Assembly: GCA_002701785.1 (NCBI GenBank)
Contig: NZXC01000016.1
Location: forward strand, 3,502-11,587
Length of the DNA stretch: 8,086 nt
Origin: Fidelibacterota bacterium
GTDB taxonomy: Bacteria > Fidelibacterota > Marinisomatia > Marinisomatales > TCS55
Direction: 5' to 3'
This document shows, piece by piece, positions 6,201-8,086 of this stretch (position 1 is the first letter of the stretch; each line of letters starts with the position of its first letter). The position numbers and the translations under genes are program-made. Below the pieces are notes generated by a model. It saw only the letters and a list, made by a program, of their open reading frames with translations. It made no database searches and was not told the origin of the DNA.

Positions 6201-8086
6201 TACTTGTTTATCCGCACTGATTGTGGCAACAAAAGGAATATCGGCACCTGCAAGAGTATTTTCTTTTAAGGTGATTAAAGCGCCAACATTTAAATCATCA
6301 AATGCGGAATCATCGGAGATCTTGCGAATAGGTTCATTGAAAGTTATTGTGATGTTACTATTTATATCAGTTATCGTATTGCCATTGGCAGGATCAAAAA
6401 TGATACCTGGTGGTTGGTTATCAACGATAAAAGTAGCACCACTTGATGGTGCAGTTGCTATATCAACACCTGCTCGATCCTGGCCGCCGGATAAGGCTAT
6501 TGCGACATCACCATTACCCGCAGCTATGGTATGATTATAAGTGTAAACCTTTCCATCTGATCTTGTCATATTTGAAGGAAAGATGGACTGCTCTCCACTT
6601 AAAGTAATTTGAGTAGATGGAACCGCCAATATTTCCTCATCAAAAGTGGCGGTGATCGTTATTTGTTGACCAATAAGAGCTGCGCCAGTATAGGGGCCAG
6701 GAGTTGAATATGTGATGTCAGATAGGGCAGCTCGTGCAACTGTTGTTACTGTAACAGAAACTGGATCTGAACGATTAAAATGTTCATCAATAACGGTAAC
6801 TTTAAAAAGATCGGAACCCGTATGTGTAACGCTGGGTGTATAAATATAGTTTGGAGCTGTGCCTGTTACTGTACCATTTGACGGTGGCGAAGATACTTCA
6901 TAAGTTAAATTTGATATACTTGATTCCGTATCAGTAGCAATAATATCTGTATTTATAGGTACGTTATCCACAGTACTTACCGATATACTATTGCCCACTG
7001 GTTTGTCACCAAAATAAATGACAACATAGCCAGGGTTTCCATGACCGCCTGGCGCCCCACCTCGACCGTAGGTTCCTATGTAATCGATATTACTAGTCTC
7101 AGGTGGCACATCAAAGACGCCAGTAAGTAATTTTGGAGTGCTAGCACTAGCTATTACATAGCCACCTCCGCCTGCTCCGCCACTTTGCGTTTCCCAATAT
7201 GACCCGCCGCCGCCGCCGCCGCCGTAACCGCCGCCGCCACCAGGACCACTGGCATATGATCTACCGCCACCATTATAAGAATAAGTTGTTATTCCACCGG
7301 CTGTTGTTGTATTCGTCATTGCATATGGTTTGTCATCATCAAGAACAAACCCACCATGGCCTCCTTGGGTAAAACTTTTACCAGTTTCTTTTATAGAGCC
7401 ATTCGGACCAGCTGAAGCGCCGCCATTCCCACCACTGCCACCATATACTGTTTCTGTAAAAGAACCATTATACCAGTTTTCTAGATTTTGTCCAGCTGAA
7501 CCGCCGCCAGCACCGCCATGTGTACCACCCGGCCTATAAACAGCGTTAACTGGTTCTCTTCCACCGCCACCGCCGCCGCCGCTAATCAATAAATAATTAA
7601 TTATATTTAATTGAGGGTCTGATCCTGTTTTTTTATAAACGGCTGACATCTGTCCGCCACTACCTACTTCTGGTCCTGGTGAATGTCTGCCGGTTTCAGT
7701 CCAGTTTGCATCCCCAGGTCTGGATAAAACATATCCAACAGGAGGCTGATTGCCATCACCATCTTTAGGGTAACTTCTAGTTGGATCTGTATAATCCCAA
7801 CTCGCCATGACCTGCGGCCAAATATTCGCATCACCGAAACTGCCACAACCGACATCGTCGGTATCAGAGCAGCCTCCACGACCAAAAAACCAACTTACTG
7901 AACCAGGCCAAATAGAATCACCTTTTGAGTAATAATGAGGTGCTGTGCCAAGTTCTCTAAAATTTCTGTATCCACCTGGTTGTCCAACGACGACCCTATA
8001 TACATCACCGGGTGTAACCGGTACCGTTACCTCTGAATAGCCGCCTGCACCGCCTGTAGATCCATTTCCACCGCCACCGCCACCGC
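1..8086 (-). CDS. Giant Ig-like repeat surface protein, internal fragment (both ends outside window)
   Basis: One minus-strand frame is open over the entire window, 2694 codons, with no stop, start or frameshift that I could find when reading it through. The conceptual product is a modular extracellular-type protein. It has a glycine-rich head (residues 1-359), one cadherin-like Big_9 domain (360-449), a mosaic of five mixed Ig-like domains (450-1010), then at least fifteen tandem SbsA_N/Big_5-like domains (1011-2694). The recurring signatures are 'TFNEP.RK.DDS.L.D.NV', 'NG.DI.FDATIN' and 'VEDTSNN'. It is rich in Asp, Asn, Thr, Ser and Ile and has only four cysteines and no hydrophobic helix, which fits an exported beta-sandwich stalk. 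By family knowledge such proteins act as adhesins, matrix or surface-layer components; which one applies here is inference. The signal peptide and any anchor or sorting signal would lie beyond the right and left edges respectively. The frame and domain types are very secure; the function is not. Confidence 0.96.
288..620 (-). repeat. Big_5-like domain B16 (type X, cysteine-containing)
   Basis: Residues 2489-2599, 111 residues. 'VLTFAPQKDATGVAINSNVY', 'RSDEPILHHNGLPFTTESLT', 'INGFDIPFVADISPFYPIIT', 'LQDSTGNE', ending 'FTANREF' without proline. It carries the only cysteines of the stalk (bases 369-371 and 309-311), in the 'QRVCIGIFG' strand and the final 'SSCFTA' strand, which would be neighbours in a beta sandwich. 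The 'EPIRKLDD' region is strongly changed. Confidence 0.87.
621..962 (-). repeat. Big_5-like domain B15 (type Y)
   Basis: Residues 2375-2488, 114 residues. 'FTPGKGETNISDSSNITLTF', 'NNQVELQDGTAITNSNVSTL', 'INGSNITFNASINADKNVIT', 'IQDTSGI', ending in the proline linker 'QDTEPP'. The 'EPIRK' motif is lost ('NQVELQ'). Confidence 0.87.
963..1298 (-). repeat. Big_5-like domain B14 (type X)
   Basis: Residues 2263-2374, 112 residues. 'TVVFDPDSGSSNVAINRIVS', 'FSEKIRNLDDSPLDDDDIDN', 'TNGKDISFDATINTGKTVVK', 'VEDFSNN', ending 'FEVASVA' without proline. It has the most acidic version of the Asp-rich insertion. Confidence 0.88.
1299..1640 (-). repeat. Big_5-like domain B13 (type Y, degenerate strand)
   Basis: Residues 2149-2262, 114 residues. 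The usual 'SNITLTFN.P' is replaced by 'SWPTITSNKPLRKADD', so the conserved Phe is missing. The 'TIDP' strand is 'DFMVRPQADFKSEQQIYL'. The rest is normal: 'INGADIGFTATINMG', 'IEDTLNN' and a closing 'DLSPP' linker. Confidence 0.87.
1641..1979 (-). repeat. Big_5-like domain B12 (type X)
   Basis: Residues 2036-2148, 113 residues. 'QITFDPGNDETDISIDREVI', 'FNEPIRKINNDSLSSTDLNQ', 'TNGANIPFTGNMDNDKMIFT', 'IEDSSNN', ending 'FKTADIA' without proline. The 'TIDP' strand is altered to 'TLKPVDFFGSDETVFVG'. Confidence 0.87.
1980..2333 (-). repeat. Big_5-like domain B11 (type Y, longest unit)
   Basis: Residues 1918-2035, 118 residues, four more than the usual Y unit. The extra residues sit near the last strand ('ALDEAFTKIEITFSAADASP'). 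Other signatures: 'TISWSPQDSSTNVLSNSNIN', 'FNNPIRKLDDGVIDDSNVGD', 'VNGSDIGFNASINVAKTLIK', 'VEDRNDN'. It ends in a proline linker. Confidence 0.87.
2334..2669 (-). repeat. Big_5-like domain B10 (type X)
   Basis: Residues 1806-1917, 112 residues. 'SITWSPDSGDTDVTINSNIS', 'FNEPIRKLDNGTIGNSDISS', 'ANGSAISFYGSINPNFPIIT', 'VEDTSNN', ending 'FKTAEVL' without proline. The first strand has Trp in place of Phe ('ITWSP'), as does B11. Confidence 0.88.
2670..3011 (-). repeat. Big_5-like domain B9 (type Y)
   Basis: Residues 1692-1805, 114 residues. 'FSPYQDQNNVPTTSNVTISF', 'NKPVRNINDSALDDLNIDNL', 'LNGNDIPFDAIINAQKDLIT', 'VEDTANN', ending in the proline linker 'ADIIAP'. Confidence 0.88.
3012..3347 (-). repeat. 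Big_5-like domain B8 (type X)
   Basis: Residues 1580-1691, 112 residues. 'TLTFSPADLATSVAINRNMS', 'FNEMIRKVDNNSLTDNNVDY', 'DINGNDIPFDGTINSEKTVL', 'IEDTSDN', ending 'FETADVA' without proline. Confidence 0.88.
3348..3689 (-). repeat. Big_5-like domain B7 (type Y)
   Basis: Residues 1466-1579, 114 residues. 'TITFSPADKAVAVPSNSNIT', 'FNKPVRKRDNSAITDNNVDE', 'LTKTIITIDPTNDFTSQQKV', 'IEDNNNIF', ending in the proline linker 'KDISPP'. It completes the first X-Y pair with B6. Confidence 0.88.
3690..4022 (-). repeat. Big_5-like domain B6 (type X)
   Basis: Residues 1355-1465, 111 residues. 'FDKNIRKLDDSALNDDNVDA', 'NINGADIAFDATLDINYPII', 'VEDNSNN', ending 'FTAAAVT' without proline. This is the first X unit of the alternating pairs. 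It has 'YPIITIDP' where most units have Lys-Thr before 'ITIDP'. Confidence 0.88.
4023..4364 (-). repeat. Big_5-like domain B5
   Basis: Residues 1241-1354, 114 residues. 'TVDISPADASTNVFANSNII', 'FSEPMRNISGAALDDNNVDN', 'GGDDIPYDASVNSHKTIITL', 'IEDTSQN' and linker 'EDISAP'. It is the last domain before the strict linker alternation begins. Confidence 0.88.
4365..4706 (-). repeat. Big_5-like domain B4
   Basis: Residues 1127-1240, 114 residues. 'TVTITPAHNTTGVSVKANIT', 'FDEPVRNQDDSPLDDTNVDA', 'VEDTAGN' and linker 'DATLP'. The NG turn is replaced by 'FNAFAFDATVNATKT', and the 'AGN' ending is the classic Big_5 form. Confidence 0.88.
4707..5054 (-). repeat. Big_5-like domain B3
   Basis: Residues 1011-1126, 116 residues. 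Starts 'EVTFAPVNGATGVATNFNIT' and has 'SFSEPIRQAVDDAQL' and 'VEDSANN'; ends in a 'DLTSP' linker. It is the first member of the uniform array. The 'NG.DI.FDATIN' core is modified ('SNGPKVPSTYLIDGSKTTVT'). Confidence 0.88.
5055..5396 (-). repeat. SbsA_N/Big_5 Ig domain B2 (classic form)
   Basis: Residues 897-1010, 114 residues. It follows the generic Big_5 layout: 'FTPLDNAVDVGIKDNLLITF', 'DENMAGGPGNIYIKD', 'INPTNDFLSNTSYHVQMDAT', 'LTDIAGNGYAG' and 'TTWNFTTSDQTPP'. It lacks the Asp-rich insertion 'RK.DDS.LDD.NVD.LI.LR' found in B1 and B3-B17, and uses the standard 'D.AGN' turn instead of 'EDTSNN'. Its similar length despite the missing insertion is made up elsewhere. It marks the border between the mosaic and the uniform array. 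Confidence 0.85.
5397..5702 (-). other. Ig-like module A2 ('PAGPY...ITAIFNEPM' type)
   Basis: Residues 795-896, 102 residues. 'AITYDPAGPYSSGTEVTITA', 'FNEPMGTSPLAKIALSGANT', 'AATNMTQWD', 'YSYTHTVSSGDGSATVALSI' and closing 'PSSGANFTVDNTAP' align with A1 throughout, but A2 is eight residues shorter and closer to the family consensus. At DNA level the two share a short near-identical stretch encoding the 'PSSGA' end (around 5430 and 6438); otherwise they have diverged. Confidence 0.8.
5703..6065 (-). other. SwmB-like Ig-type domain
   Basis: Residues 674-794, 121 residues. Opening 'ISTMTLQADNSYIDVTFDEA' and then 'GTLDASDFTVHF', 'ATGVTISAVTDDSG' and 'GVETIALSAASATSIYDNKS' follow the pattern 'ITV...DN..I.VTFSE.VY...G.G.L..SDF.L......A......' of SwmB-like/extracellular Ig-type repeats. 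It is the only copy in the window. The family occurs in large cell-surface proteins, named after the cyanobacterial swimming protein SwmB. No enzymatic residues are apparent. Confidence 0.65.
6066..6407 (-). repeat. SbsA_N/Big_5-like Ig domain B1 (isolated copy)
   Basis: Residues 560-673, 114 residues. It has the full signature of the downstream array: 'ITFNEPIRKISDDSAFDDLN', 'GADIPFVATISADKQVITIN' and 'VEDQ'. It is separated from the main array by three other modules (SwmB-like, A2, B2). Its C-terminal strand is atypical: the usual 'TSNN' after 'VED' is replaced by 'QYDQATAA'. By sequence it belongs to the same Asp-rich subfamily as B3-B17, not to the neighbouring B2. Confidence 0.85.
6408..6737 (-). 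other. Ig-like module A1 ('PGPY...ITATFDE' type)
   Basis: Residues 450-559, 110 residues. It opens with 'DITYSTPGPYTGAALIGQQI', continues 'TITATFDEEI', then 'ITLSGEQSIFPSNMTRSDGK', 'VYTYNHTIAAGNGDVAIALS', and closes with 'APSSGATFIVDNQPP'. The same signature set recurs in module A2 (5397-5702), so the two are duplicates. This kind of Ig-like repeat is common in giant secreted proteins of marine bacteria. Its role is structural as far as known. Confidence 0.75.
6738..7007 (-). other. Cadherin-like / Big_9 Ig domain
   Basis: Residues 360-449, 90 residues. The pattern 'D.ESSISNLTYEVSSPPSNG' followed by 'GTAPNYIYTPSVTHTGSD' and 'FKVTVIDEHFNRSDPVSVTV' is the classic bacterial cadherin-like/Big_9 layout: '(D.D...LTY.V...P.NGTV.G..... 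YTP...F.G.D.F...V.D......TV.V)'. It links the glycine-rich head to the Ig stalk. Domains of this type are structural repeats in secreted and surface proteins, usually in long arrays; only one copy is seen here. Some family members bind calcium at domain boundaries, but I see no clear calcium motif in this one. Confidence 0.8.
7204..7224. repeat. (CCG)7 trinucleotide tract encoding poly-glycine
   Basis: Seven perfect CCG units on the plus strand. On the coding strand they supply six consecutive GGC codons, next to a GGG codon and just after a Gly-Gly-Gly-Gly-Tyr stretch. A shorter (CCG)3 run lies alongside at 7228-7236, and mixed CCG/CCA runs recur at 7560-7580 and at the right edge (about 8066-8084). 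Because the unit is three bases, slippage would change the number of glycines without breaking the frame. Confidence 0.85.
7584..7871 (-). other. Non-glycine insert with a cysteine pair inside the head domain
   Basis: Residues about 72-167 separate the two glycine-rich blocks. The segment begins at a cysteine (bases 7869-7871), has a second cysteine eight residues later (7845-7847) in 'CSDTDDVGC', and continues with aromatic, Pro- and Asp-rich sequence including 'WDYTDPTRSYPKDGDGNQPP'. The close pair could form a small disulfide loop in an exported protein, and the 'DGDGN' stretch could bind a metal ion; both are inference. I do not recognise a named domain. It may simply be a long loop of the glycine-rich fold. 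Confidence 0.45.

Larger units (their letters stand above)
7008..8086 (-). other. Glycine-rich head domain (ALK/LTK-type glycine-rich region), 5' end cut by window
   Basis: Residues 1-359 of the visible protein. Two glycine-rich blocks flank a non-glycine segment. The first opens with alternating Gly runs and then 'GGYSEVTVPVTPGDVYRVVV', which matches the 'GGY..... (T/V)PG..Y.V.VG' strand pattern typical of bacterial glycine-rich proteins. The second starts at 'INYLLISGGGGGGG' (about residue 161, bases 7604-7560), resembling the 'YLVVAGGGGGG' entry motif, and ends with 'GHGNPGYVVIYFG' (7046-7008), resembling the usual 'GG.G.VVIRY' exit strand. In animals this family forms the glycine-rich ligand-binding part of ALK/LTK. 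In bacteria it sits in secreted and surface proteins and phage fibres, mostly with unknown roles. The Gly codons here are GGC/GGT-rich, making this the only GC-rich part of the window. The true N terminus and any signal peptide are outside. Confidence 0.75.

Noticed and set aside
49..6534. Many plus-strand open frames of 70-146 codons, nearly all in one frame (starts at 49, 898, 1408, 2110, 2521, 3232, 3469, 4216, 5203, 6169), with a recurring look such as 'RIGSLNVI' or 'LRIISLKVID'
   Set aside because: They are antisense shadows of the tandem domains. Their similarity to each other follows from the sense-strand repeat, they start at arbitrary points in the units, and the minus-strand frame is continuous beneath them.
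7330..7539. Plus-strand proline-rich open frame opposite the glycine-rich head
   Set aside because: Proline runs here are simply the reverse complement of Gly codons (GGN read as NCC). The sense-strand Gly-rich fold motifs explain the sequence.
7664..7885. Minus-strand 73-codon open frame starting with ATG
   Set aside because: It lies in a different frame from the giant gene, fully inside its head region, has no recognisable features, and would need to overlap a continuous coding frame.
1..8086. Promoters, terminators, ribosome binding sites, tRNA or other RNA genes
   Set aside because: The whole window is one coding frame; AT-rich hexamers seen here and there are expected in such DNA, and there is no intergenic space to host them.

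Overview
The whole 8086-base window lies inside one very large gene on the minus strand. One frame (codons whose highest base is 8084, 8081, ... 5) reads through 2694 sense codons with no stop, from the right edge to the left edge. Neither the start nor the stop codon is in the window, so the protein is longer than 2694 residues. No second gene, RNA gene, mobile element, promoter or terminator could be supported. Residue numbers below count from the right edge, residue 1 being bases 8084-8082.

Layout in the direction of translation. Residues 1-359 (8084-7008) are a glycine-rich head resembling the ALK/LTK-type bacterial glycine-rich domain. It is interrupted by a non-glycine segment carrying two cysteines. 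Residues 360-449 (7007-6738) are a cadherin-like/Big_9 Ig domain. Residues 450-1010 (6737-5055) are a mosaic of five different Ig-like modules in the order A1, B1, SwmB-like, A2, B2. Residues 1011-2694 (5054-1) are a regular tandem array of fourteen full SbsA_N/Big_5-like domains and a cut-off fifteenth (B3-B17). Each is 111-118 residues long, most often 114 (342 bases). From B6 onward the linkers alternate strictly between a proline-containing type and a type without proline, so the repeating unit there is a pair of domains of about 225-230 residues.

The architecture is that of a secreted or surface-anchored filamentous protein: a sticky or structural head followed by a long stalk of Ig-like beads. 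An adhesin, matrix or cell-surface role is the natural inference. No catalytic motif, membrane helix, signal peptide or anchor is visible; the last two would lie outside the window. The DNA is AT-rich except for the glycine-rich head. The combination of 'DPAGPY...TITA.FNEPM' domains, SwmB-like domains and Big_5 arrays recalls large surface proteins of marine Gram-negative bacteria such as Marinimicrobia (SAR406) or Bacteroidota. That placement is from memory of such families and is only tentative.
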